In this document: piece after piece, positions 55,801 to 64,000 of the stretch
Layout of the letters: each line of letters opens with the position of its first letter
How positions within the stretch are numbered: position 1 is the stretch's first letter
NCBI RefSeq assembly: GCF_032362555.1
Contig: NC_083523.1
Span: 6,361,501 to 6,425,500, forward strand
Length of the DNA stretch: 64,000 bases
Origin: Amyelois transitella
Lineage: Eukaryota; Arthropoda; Insecta; Lepidoptera; Pyralidae
Direction: 5' to 3'
Notes under the pieces: model-generated
What the model saw: the letters and a program-made list of their open reading frames with translations, nothing else
The model's database searches: none
What the model was told of the DNA's origin: nothing
Program-made: the position numbers and the translations under genes

Positions 55801-58800
55801 GATGAGAAACGGACTTTCTCTGATTGGCCTGGGTCTTGGATGTTTATCTATATAAGTATTTATTATAAAATATAGTATCGTTGAGTTAGTATCTAGTAAC
55901 ACAAGTTTCGAACTTACTTCGGGGCTAACTCAATCAGTGTAATTTGTAAAAAAATAAAATAAAATAACACAATACCTGTGGGCGGCCAGCTCTTCCCATC
56001 ATCTGCAGCACGTCCGTGATGGGCATGTCGACGTAGCGTTTCTGCTTCCCGTCGTAGTACTCCGTGCCCTTGATCACTACCAGGTGAGCGGGAAAGTTGA
56101 CGCCCCAAGCCAACGTCGCTGTGCATATTAGAATCTGCAAAGTAAAATAAGATTTTTATTTTGCACAAATCGACTGAGAACGTTTGTAGACTATTACTAC
56201 AATAGAAAAAAGGATAGGACTACTCCATCTCTCTCCCATGGATGTCGTAAAAGGCGACTAAGGGGTAGGCTTATAAACTTGGGATTTTTCTTTTAGGCGA
56301 TGGGCTAGCAACCTGTCACTATTTGAATCTTAATTCTATCTTAAAGCCAAATAGCTGAACGTGGCCTATCAGTCTTTTCAAGACTGACTTAATATCTTTA
56401 TTGCATAGAAATTTACACAGTAACAAGAAAATAGTAAGTAATACTAATATACTAATACTGTTGGCCCTGTCTACCCCGCAAGGGACATAGACGTGATTAT
56501 ATGTATGTATGTCTGTCAAGAAATAGTGGTTTGTGTAAATCGTCTAATCGTCATTGTTCACTCGACATTCTCGAGTTCGCGTGTAGCAACAATTTTTTTT
56601 TTATTCAGTTACCTATAAAGTGAAAAAAAGTTAATCGACACAAGAATAAGAAGTAATAATCTAGAGCTGAGAATGCAAATGAGATTATTTGCTTTTGAGG
56701 GTAGATTGTAAAATATCTTTCTATGAATTTGACAGCTGTCATTCAATCATCAAAACATTTAAGGAGTACGTACAGTAACACTTAATTCTATATTACCTGT
56801 ATCTTTTGGTTAATAAACAATTCCTCCACAGTAGTTCTATCTCGCTCGTGCAATCCAGCGTGGTGGATGCCGATGCCAAAAGCGAGGGTTAGTTTGAGGT
56901 TAGACTCTCGAATGTTCGCCAGAATTTGCTCCATTTCAGCTTCTCGCATGTGTAGCCATTGTTTAGGATTTTCTTCCGCGGCAAGGTATGCGATTAGATC
57001 GAGAGCTGTTAATCTGTAAAATAAATTAATATTCAGTTAAAATACACAATTGGATGAATTAGACAGGTCCTTGAACGTTTAGAAAACGTTTATTCACGTC
57101 ATAATATATTTTAAAGGATCTGTATTTGCCTTGCAAATTCTTTAGTTGTCGGTTTCGGTTTCAAGACTGTTGGCTCTGTCTACCCTACAAGGGATACAGA
57201 CGTGACTATATGTATGTCGGTTTCGGGGAACAGAAACGCGGGGCACTAACTCCGTATTTTGGCGGTTTGATCGTAAGTTGCGATAGGTGGGGGGTTATTA
57301 CGCATGCATGTGTGGAATCTCTGCGAAAGGTTGTTGGAGCGTCAGGCCTTAACCTAAAACTGTCCCGCTGTAATAGTTAACGCCCCTCATGCAAACTATG
57401 TTCACATAGTCCAATAAAAAAATACATACTATGGTCACGTCTATATCCCTTGCGGGCTAGACAGAGCTAACAGACATGAAAAGACTGAATGGCCACGTTC
57501 AGCTATTTGGCTCAATGACAGAATTTAGATTCAAATAGTGACAGGTTGCTAACCCAACGCCTAAAAAAGAATCCCAAGTTTATAAGCCTATCCCTTAGTC
57601 GCCATTTACGACATCCGTGGGAAAGAGACGGGGGAGTGATCATATTCTTATATATATATAATGCCGGGAACCACACGGCCCTATGTGTTTCTCTATACGT
57701 CTCTGCGATCACAGTGACATGACGCGAGGCAGTAGTGGAGGGAGGGGGGGGACGGACGGACCTGGTCTGCCGCCGGCTGGACACGAACACGAGCGCGGGC
57801 GCGGCGGCCGCGTGCGTGCGGATGGCGTGGAACGTCGGCTTGTTCATCGACAGCATGCGCGGGCAGTAGTGGCGGCCCGGGTGACCCGATATGTGTACCT
57901 GTTCAATGGGAGAACGATCATTGGTGAGAAACAATTCTTCTTTTGATTCTCGTTTATAAATAATGGTGTCGTCATAGAAGTTGAAATTTCATAATATTAT
58001 TTTTATTCACTGCTGGCATAGTTTTTTAAATAATTTTGAATTTTTAAATGAACTTACCCATCGTACTTTGAATAAATATAAACCTTAATATAATTTCATA
58101 ACGTGTATTCTATTTTGTTATTAACTAATTTGTACTTTGTCATCACCTCTTTTGTAACTTGTCAACCAGCTGTTATACAAGTTCACATGATTATCATTAA
58201 CACATTTACTCTGATAATGCAATATGAATGGAAAAATATTAGTCCTCGAAAGTATAATCTGCTGTCAAGCAAAAAAATAGAAGGATATTATGTAGGTAGT
58301 CAAAATTTTATTAATAAAATTTTATATTACCTCCAGTGGCACAGGACGAACTGAAGGCCTGAAGTTGTACAATCCCATTTCACCGATATTCAGCCAATTC
58401 GCGAGGTCTTTAGCGTTGGCTAGAGCAGTCGACAGGCCAATTATGCGCAGGCGCCGAGACGTGTGCGATTCTATGAAGTTTGTTCTGGAAATCAATTAGT
58501 TTACATTCATTTGGTATTTGCTGGTCAATTCTAAGGTTACTTTGTTAAGGATTATACTTTATTTTAGTACGAATAGATAAATATTCTTCACTACTGCGTA
58601 GGCGCTTCTTTCTCAACCGTTCCACCATCCTGGAATTTATCCCGGTAACGTTCTCCTCGTTCTGAAGTAGGTAAGTCAGACATCAACACGTGACTCCTAT
58701 CTGACATTCGCGGCCCTGCAGAGAAATCAAGTACAACTCTATGGGTATGGAAATAAAATAGGGTTTACCTTGACACGATCACCTCCAAGACAGGCCCGCG

Positions 58801-61800
58801 ATCCTCCCCCAGCAGGTGTATCTCGTCGATCACGATCAGCGCCACGTCCCGCACGTAGTTCCTCGTCTGCCACGAACGACTGATGCCGTCCCATTTCTCC
58901 GGAGTTGTGACTATGACGTGGGAACTCTTGATCGCTCGGATGTCGGGTGATACGTCGCCTACGATTACAAACAGTTTTATTTATCATTGTCCGATTGTCC
59001 GGTTATATGTATTAGGTTGAGGTGCGATATGAACACACAAATACATACATATAGTCACGTCTCGTGCGGGGTAGATATAGCCAACAGTTTTGAAAAGACT
59101 GAAAGGCCACGTTCAGCTGTTTGGCTTAATGATAGAATTGAGATTCAAATAGTGACAGGTTGCTAGCCCATCGCTTAAAAAAAGAATCCCAAGTTATATA
59201 TATGAACACCAGTTTTACGAGTAAATAAGTCCTTCAACTACAAAACCGTATTGAATTTCTTTAAGAAATATTAGCGAAGACATTGATTCTTGAACCGGAA
59301 TTCTAAAAACACAATAAAACATGAAACATTTTAATTTTTCTTTAATATCTCGTATAACAGTGATAATTCTTACCAGTCAACTCTACAACTTTTCTACCAA
59401 GTCGCTCCTCTATCCGAACTTTCCAATCTTTTATTCTTTCCTTGACGAGCGCTTTCAATGGTGCTATATAAACGACCTGTAAGGTAAATATCACATTAAA
59501 AGCATGTTTTATTTGTATTAAAAGGGATACTTAGATGTAAAGGATTCCGGATCAGAAAAGAATAAAAAAAAAATATTTGGCATCTTAAAGTAAAATCTTA
59601 TATTAAACTCTTCCGTTGTTCGTGTTGTTGAGAAGATAGCCCTAGCTATCAGAAAAAATGTGTCGACATAATAACAATAACATCTTACTTAGCTTTAGTC
59701 CCGGTTGCATCCTCACCTCTCTGAAGAAGAGCCCGAGGTATGCCTTTGACCATGGATCCTGCATTGGATGAGTCAGGTTTAACCCAAAGTGACTCCTTTC
59801 TAACCTCCGCAACTTTTGCAGGGGAACCTAACCCGTATTGGATTGATCATGATTACACATTGCTAGAATGTGCAGGTTTCCTCAGGATTTTCTATGAAAT
59901 GTCCAAAGAAGTAGGTTCCACGATATGCTTACCTTACATCCAGGGTACTGATTGAACACTCTGAACATCGCGAGCTCTGCCACTATAGTCTTCCCTGAGC
60001 CAGTGGGCGCTCCTAGCAACACATTATTATCCGTATGGTACAAACAGTGGAATATTTGCGTCTGTATCGGATTGAAGTGCGAGAAATTGTACAGTAATTC
60101 GTAGGAGGGGTTGTTTAACGCCGTCACGGGTAGAGGCTGTAGTTCTAGGAGATCTGTAAGAAATATATGTAAATGAGAAACATGTAAAATACATATATGT
60201 ATATACATATATGAGAAACATATGAGAAAATGTAGATTAATGAAATAAGACAATGTTTTTTTTTTAAATATATGGTATCTGGTCAAGAGCATTTCTAAAT
60301 CAAAAGCATACATTAAGAGTATTACGAATGTGGATGTAGCAATATAAGAGATGTAGTCTCTGCCTACTTTAAGATGTGTGAATTTTATTAATGAATGTAC
60401 TGGTCCTATAGAAATATATCGTAGAAACAAATAAATAGAAAGAGCCAGAGCAATAAAAGGGTTAATACTTTACATTACGTTGCGTAAAAAAAAACAAGAT
60501 AACCTGTATGAGGAGGGTGTGTCTCGGGCAGAATTAAATGTTGGAATGTTAGGGGCAGCACACTCTCTGAGCCCAACCATCTGAAACATCAAACTTAGTT
60601 AAAATACCATATTGCTAACACTAAAACAATTCCATGTAGTTTCCATTTGCCACGATACCTGCAAACTTCTGATACTGCCCACCCTTTAGGGAAAGAGGCG
60701 TGATTTATGTATATATCATCTTCAACACCATCATAGACACAAACATTAATCACGTCTATATCCCTTGCGAGATAGACAGTCAACAGTCTTAAAAAGACTG
60801 ATCTAGTCTTTTCAACTGCTGAACGTGTGTAAAGGCTGAACGTGGCCTACTTTCAGCTTAATGATAGGATTGAGATTTATTTAGTGACAGGTTGCTAGCG
60901 CGTCGTCTAAATGAAGGATCCCAAGTTTATAAGCCTATCCCTTAGTCGCCTTTTACGACGAGACGAGACGAGGTCCTATTCTTATTGGTGCCGGAAACCA
61001 CACGGGTATGTCCCGTAACGAAGTAAAATAGAACAATTTGTGTTATTATCAGTGTTTTCCAAAATTTTCATGCTGAAAATCGTATGCACAAATACACGTG
61101 AATACTACTCCTGTGTTTTTGATAAAGTAACGTAATAAAGACAGTACCTGTCTGAATACCAATAAAAAGTATAAGTTTCATTGCGTTGTTTCCGTGAGAA
61201 GCGAATTTGTTATACTTAATTAGAATATAACACATATCTTAAACCTTACCTTTCAGAGGTAGCTCTGATGTAGTACTGCGGCGGTAGTGGTTCTGTTATT
61301 GGTATTGTGATAACCAGCTCTTGGGGTTCTCCAGTCACCACCTAAAGAAAAAAAAAACTACTTTTAAAAGAAGATGCAATATTGTTTCCGACACTTTAGA
61401 ATAGAACCACTCCATATCTTTCCCATGGATGTCGTTAAAGGCGATTAAGGGCTATGGCTTATAAACTTGGGATTCGTCTTGTAGGCGATAGGCTAGGAAC
61501 CTGTCACTATTTTTTAATTCAATTCCATCACTAAGCCATACAGCTGAACGTGGCCTTTCAGACTTTTCGAAGACTGTTGGCTCTGTCTACTCCGCAAAGG
61601 ATCTATATGTATATGTAAAAACTAGGTCAATATGAAAATGCCGAAAATGTTTTTGAGATAAGTGGGTAGTAAACGCCGCCCAAATGCTTACAAAGACTGC
61701 TCTTTTAAAAGATAAACTATTTTACAAACCACGAAGCGACAAAAATTTCAAGCTTTTTATAAGTAATGAACACACATAAGGTTTACATTTAATTTCAATT

Positions 61801-63792
61801 TAAACTCAGAATAGTCACCTGTTTCTTAGTGATGAGAAAGTACTCGTGGTAGTACATGATATCGGTGTCAGGATCCTCAACCCATATCCAGAATGCTTCG
61901 GGCGCTTTGCCGTGGTATTTATCGTTCCATCTGTCACATAGAGTACATATACAGGGTGATTCGTAAAGGATACTTTCACAGCATGATTCGAAGATTAAAC
62001 TGAGTAGGTATAAATTAAAATGGATAGCAAAGGGGACAAAAAAAAATTTTTTTGCTCTCTGATGCACATTAATCGGATCTGAAAAGTATTTATTTTCGTT
62101 TTTTGCTTTAGCCTGGAATCCGGAAGGAAAGGAAAAGTCAAGTGATTATACAGAATGAGTCCAGTCTGTTTTTAGTTACTTTATTAAACAACAGTAGCTG
62201 CTAGAGGAAAAGAGTGGTTATTTTATGTACGAGTTTCAATGTTGTGCATGTTTAGTGAAAATGGTTATTTCTTTAGTTGCCATTTCTTGTCGCTGATATG
62301 ACATCGCGCTACAAAAACTATAAGGTTTTCTTTATTAATTAAAAAATATTTAAAGACTGAACAAAATTAGAGCTCCAGTGTATTCTGTCCACGTTTGTCA
62401 TAGTTGCAGCGTGATGTTATATAGCCCAAAGCCTTCCTCAATAAATGGTCTATTCAACACGAAAATAATTTTTCAATTCAAATCAAAGTAGTTTCTGAGA
62501 TTAGCGCGTTCAAACAAACAAACAAACTCTTCAGCTTTATAACATTAGTATAGATAACTATAAATTCTACAAAAGACTTACTTAAAATTAGGCGTGATAA
62601 TGAGTCGTATCCTTAACACAGTCCGCGTGATGGGGTGCAGACTCGCCTCCATTTCCAACAGTGGAAATTCATCGGCGCACTTTTTCATGTGCCGCGCGTT
62701 CTTTGGATTGCGAATTAAGTCACCTGAAGAAATGTTTAATACGCTGTATTAGGTTTATTTATCAAAATATTACAAAATATTCACAACAGCTTCGTCAACA
62801 TCAAGGTAATACAAAATAGAAACAATCACCAAACAAACAAATACATTTAATCAAAAATACCACCCCGGACTGCACCCGGCTCAAAAGTACCCATTAAACT
62901 TGCCGCATTCCCTCTTTGGATAGCTATGGAGAGCCTTTGCACCAGGTACCATCCCGAGCGGTAGTCATAACCACGTGCCCTTAAACGCCGTCCTATCTCA
63001 CCAATAAAGAGCCTCGCCTGACCATGGACCGGCTGTTTCTACGGCCACCGGAACAAACTCATACTGAGTTAATTAATAGTCATAGTGCAACACATTAATA
63101 TTTTTTTATATAGCTATAAGGTTACAACAAATTGGCAGTTGAGTGTAAGGTGGTTCTCGCAAACTTAACGCACGTTCACCCTTGCTTTTAAAATACCCCC
63201 TTAGGTACATAATTTGTGTATTTTTTCGTTTATAAGTGATCTTGAACTATTGACTTTTCCTTAAAAGTTTCGAGAAACGCTATACTTAAGCTATTGCTCT
63301 GTATTTTTTGACTGGCCAGAACTGATTTTAAGACTGTTATATCAGACTTTAATTAGAATATGAGCTAAAAGTGCAGTAAAAGAATTACGGGTCTGCTGGT
63401 AGAAATTGTATTTAATGAACTGCACGTTTCTATCTTTTTAATTCCCTTTTCTGTAAATATTTTAATTTTTATACAAAAGAAGTGGTAAAAACTCAACTGA
63501 GTCAAGAAGGGCCAAATACCTAAATCCACGGCCGTAAAACACATAAAACAATTAGAAATAACTTACCTAATTCCTGCCACTCCATCTCTCTTATCTGATC
63601 GGGTTTCAACATCGGATACTCAATACGCTCCAACGTCTCTATATTGAAACAGTTGAATTGTCTCATGTCGCTATGGAAATCCCACAACTGTAGCTCCAAC
63701 ATTTTGGCTATCTTCAAGTAAATCCCGGCCATGTATGCGTTGTTTTTGCGTAGGGTTATTTCGAAAAGAGCGCGCACTATACGGACTGCGTT
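49843..63792 (-). CDS. ASCC3: ASCC3 helicase, C-terminal half (5' part outside window)
   Basis: Twenty exons run on the minus strand from 63792 to the stop at 49843: 63792-63567, 62723-62582, 61930-61819, 61341-61250, 60580-60504, 60153-59933, 59476-59374, 58958-58769, 58484-58331, 57898-57762, 57013-56797, 56134-55976, 55207-55066, 54579-54389, 53641-53451, 52450-52282, 51938-51651, 51167-51036, 50677-50482, 49988-49843. They code for 1094 residues with all phases closing, about half of the family's 2200. ASCC3 is a Ski2-like 3'-5' helicase of the ASC-1 complex, which splits collided ribosomes and unwinds alkylated DNA. Visible parts are the end of the first Sec63 domain, then the second helicase cassette with [47 protein letters not shown] and MMGRAGRPQ, a winged helix, and the second Sec63 domain ending [22 protein letters not shown]-type and HNEDIQ blocks distinguish it from the spliceosomal Brr2. 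The donor after 51036 (GTTTTA) is weak. Confidence 0.96.
50138..50277 (-). repeat. SINE-like family A, old copy
   Basis: Minus-strand copy between the last two ASCC3 exons: 'cgtctttatccctcatggg', 'cagagccaacaagctc' and 'tatagtcgccttttac'. Diverged and 5'-truncated. Confidence 0.7.
51313..51554 (+). repeat. SINE-like family A with target duplication
   Basis: Copy in an ASCC3 intron with stem-loop GTCTACCCCGCAAGGGACAT and a (TATG)n tail. It is flanked by an exact 11-bp repeat ACATTTGGAAG (51302-51312 and 51555-51565). The first 20 or so bases inside the duplication differ from the family's 5' hairpin. Confidence 0.88.
52548..52700 (+). repeat. Interspersed repeat family E, old copy
   Basis: Diverged copy: 'gtcaggttttttggagcgac', 'ccagatgcctgaatgtgcgg' and 'ctcacggtgacagcatcgg'. 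It lies in the ASCC3 intron that also holds the decayed exon copy. Weaker relatives lie at about 54622-54790 and 58605-58730. Confidence 0.5.
52731..52770 (-). pseudogene. Decayed duplicate of an ASCC3 exon
   Basis: 40 bases match 53491-53530 of the functional exon at 33 of 40 positions without gaps. In the same relative frame it reads [16 protein letters not shown], against [16 protein letters not shown] in the real exon. It lies 760 bp downstream of the parent in gene direction, inside the next intron. The rest of the exon is not recognisable, so it is probably a relic, not a used alternative exon. Confidence 0.7.
52934..52982 (+). repeat. SINE-like family A tail fragment
   Basis: Diverged 3' end ('cgagactgttggctttgtct', 'actatgcaaggaataaag'). 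It directly abuts the palindrome at 52985. Confidence 0.6.
52985..53024. repeat. Perfect 18-bp GC-containing inverted repeat
   Basis: AAAAAGGGGGTAGAAGTA (52985-53002) and its exact reverse complement (53007-53024) flank the loop TCTT. It lies in an ASCC3 intron right after a family A tail fragment. Confidence 0.92.
53091..53336 (+). repeat. tRNA-headed SINE family C, complete copy
   Basis: Head with A-box 'gtggcgcagcgg' and B-box 'ggttcgaatcc', the family C body, and the end 'gtgtaatttgtcccgtatat'. It lies in an ASCC3 intron, sense opposite to the gene. Confidence 0.88.
53378..53467. repeat. 45-bp tandem duplication across an ASCC3 exon border
   Basis: Two 45-bp units (53378-53422 and 53423-53467) are identical except at one base. 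The right unit contains the last 17 bases of exon 53641-53451 and its donor GTGAGT. The left unit has the same sequence with the donor changed to GAGAGT. Confidence 0.93.
53781..53896 (-). mobile_element. RTE-like LINE B tail with target duplication
   Basis: 3' end of LINE B ('aaaatcacgcctctttcccgg', 'ccacttgccacgatctctgc' in part) flanked by an exact 11-bp repeat TCATAAACATA (53770-53780 and 53897-53907). It lies in an ASCC3 intron. Confidence 0.9.
55727..55962 (+). repeat. tRNA-headed SINE family C beside a splice donor
   Basis: Complete copy with A and B boxes and an A-rich tail. AATAAC occurs directly before it (55721-55726) and after it (55963-55968), a possible short target duplication. 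Its right edge lies at intron position +14 and the duplication at +8 to +13 of ASCC3 exon 56134-55976. Confidence 0.88.
56198..56513 (+). repeat. SINE-like family A with nested insert
   Basis: Family A copy in an ASCC3 intron, split after 'cttttcaagactg' by about 74 bases (56386-56458) and resuming at 'ttggccctgtctacc'. The insert is inverted and starts 'acttaatatctttattgca', the reverse of a retroposon end also seen at 19320-19365. ACTG repeats at both junctions. Confidence 0.8.
57159..57214 (+). repeat. Minimal family A insertion with target duplication
   Basis: Only the last 56 bases of family A (from 'caagactgttggctc' to the (TATG)n tail), flanked by an exact 12-bp repeat TGTCGGTTTCGG (57147-57158 and 57215-57226). 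It is a severely 5'-truncated insertion in an ASCC3 intron. Confidence 0.92.
57227..57400. other. GC-richer intron stretch of unknown origin
   Basis: A GC-richer block in an AT-rich ASCC3 intron. One plus-strand frame reads [17 protein letters not shown], which looks protein-like, but I cannot assign it. It may be a mobile element remnant. Confidence 0.3.
57418..57681 (-). repeat. SINE-like family A, near full length
   Basis: Minus-strand copy with 'ggtcacgtctatatccctt', the body, and the 5' hairpin 'gccgggaaccacacggc'. A (TA)n run has expanded where other copies have an A run. It ends 81 bp from ASCC3 exon 57898-57762. Confidence 0.87.
59043..59197 (-). repeat. SINE-like family A, 5'-truncated
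   Basis: Minus-strand 3' half with tail 'catacatatagtcacgtct', then 'gactgaaaggccacgttcag' and 'aggttgctagcccatcgct'. It lies in an ASCC3 intron. Confidence 0.82.
59690..59905 (+). repeat. Interspersed repeat family E, best copy
   Basis: Longest family E copy: 'tagtcccggttgcatcctc', 'gcctttgaccatggatcctg', 'ctaacctccgcaacttttgc' and 'gtgcaggtttcctcaggatt'. It ends about 30 bp from ASCC3 exon 60153-59933. Confidence 0.65.
60336..60395 (+). mobile_element. RTE-like LINE B tail, degraded
   Basis: 'gaatgtggatgtagc', 'gatgtagtctctgcctac' and 'gtgaattttattaatgaatg': a diverged 3' end in an ASCC3 intron. Confidence 0.55.
60632..60715. mobile_element. LINE B tail with inverted 5' segment
   Basis: 60632-60676 reads LINE B on the minus strand ('gtttccatttgccacgatacc'). 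60678-60715 continues on the plus strand ('gggaaagaggcgtgatttat'). This arrangement is known as 5' inversion in LINE insertions. Confidence 0.65.
60748..61003 (-). repeat. SINE-like family A, near full length
   Basis: Minus-strand copy with 'atcacgtctatatcccttgc', a partial internal duplication around 'gactgatctagtcttttcaa', the body, and the 5' hairpin 'ggtgccggaaaccacacgg'. It lies in an ASCC3 intron. Confidence 0.83.
61383..61616 (+). repeat. SINE-like family A, diverged
   Basis: Plus-strand copy starting near 'gaatagaaccactccat' and ending with a degraded stem-loop 'gtctactccgcaaaggatct' and a short tail. It lies in an ASCC3 intron. Confidence 0.8.
62390..62554 (-). repeat. Repeat family D, 5' part
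   Basis: Minus-strand copy whose start TCTATACTAATGTTATAAAG lies at 62554, followed by (TTTG)n and 'aacgcgctaatctcag'. It lacks the CTAG end. It ends 28 bp from ASCC3 exon 62723-62582. Confidence 0.72.
62865..63062 (-). repeat. Retroelement-derived coding remnant, family uncertain
   Basis: Minus-strand frame pieces [17 protein letters not shown] and [19 protein letters not shown] match by eye a conserved block found downstream of the reverse transcriptase in some retroelements. It is an old broken fossil in the ASCC3 intron before exon 63792-63567. The family cannot be named from this piece. Confidence 0.5.
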
Positions 63793-64000
63793 CTAAAATT
63801 GGTCGGATAACATTAATGTTAGAATGTAGATAGTAATAAAATTTTGATATATAAAGGACAGATTGACATCATCATATAGCTCAAATTGATAGGTACGTCT
63901 AGAGATTTGAAGTTTGTTATGTAGATTACTTATGTGGTCTAAGGATATCCAAAAGGGGGTTGGAATGAACTGTTTTTTTTGTTTACGCGGGCGTACTATA

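Noticed and set aside
985-61616. CRISPR-like or satellite interpretation of the many family A copies
   Set aside because: Copies are dispersed, on both strands, variably 5'-truncated and flanked by target duplications, which is retroposon behaviour. The genome is eukaryotic.
49843-63792. Spliceosomal helicase Brr2 (SNRNP200) as alternative to ASCC3
   Set aside because: The second cassette keeps a full catalytic set (GSGKT, DEIH, GRAGRP), and blocks such as [20 protein letters not shown] and [13 protein letters not shown] match ASCC3. Brr2's second cassette is degenerate.

Overview
The window comes from the nuclear genome of a lepidopteran (moth or butterfly). The evidence is the density and identity of the repeats: short retroposons ending in (TATG)n, a tRNA-headed SINE, fragments ending in the CTAGCTGTGCCCGCG block, and Jockey/CR1- and RTE-like LINEs. 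The host genes carry many short AT-rich introns with GT-AG borders. No bacterial, viral or organellar sequence was seen, and no LTR element or virus copy was recognised.

The left part (about 1-18300) contains no recognised host protein gene. It holds a 5'-truncated LINE with an open reverse transcriptase frame (5770-8392), a longer LINE with part of ORF1 and an almost complete ORF2 (9637-13572), a tRNA-Val(CAC) gene, and several SINE copies. One SINE copy carries eight perfect 20-bp copies of its own 5' hairpin.

The right part (18364-64000) is gene-dense. In order: MRPL19 (-), SCOC (+) on a shared 350-bp promoter, an unrecognised 255-residue gene (+) with a 6.5-kb last intron, tRNA-Gln(TTG), TAF12 (+), a divergent NXF-family mRNA export factor (-), an ER-type FKBP with a KDEL end (+), the single-exon ALG2 (+), and the 3' half of ASCC3 (-), 20 exons running off the right edge. 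I joined exons by hand; in every recognised gene the phases close without a stop. The genes serve mitochondrial translation, Golgi/vesicle traffic, basal transcription, RNA export, ER folding, N-glycan assembly and ribosome-rescue/DNA-repair helicase work. They are housekeeping neighbours, not a pathway cluster.

The most notable material is in the repeats and at splice borders. A SINE-like family (called A here, about 20 copies) shares its 3' stem-loop and (TATG)n tail with an RTE-like LINE (called B). Both leave 8-15 bp target duplications, which points to a SINE/LINE partnership. One A copy carries a 50-bp snap-back palindrome inside a single target duplication. In ASCC3, a 45-bp tandem duplication spans an exon border, and its two copies differ only at the base that destroys the second GT donor. 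A decayed exon copy lies in the neighbouring intron. A hAT-type MITE with an exact 8-bp duplication sits about 100 bp upstream of the ALG2 start codon.
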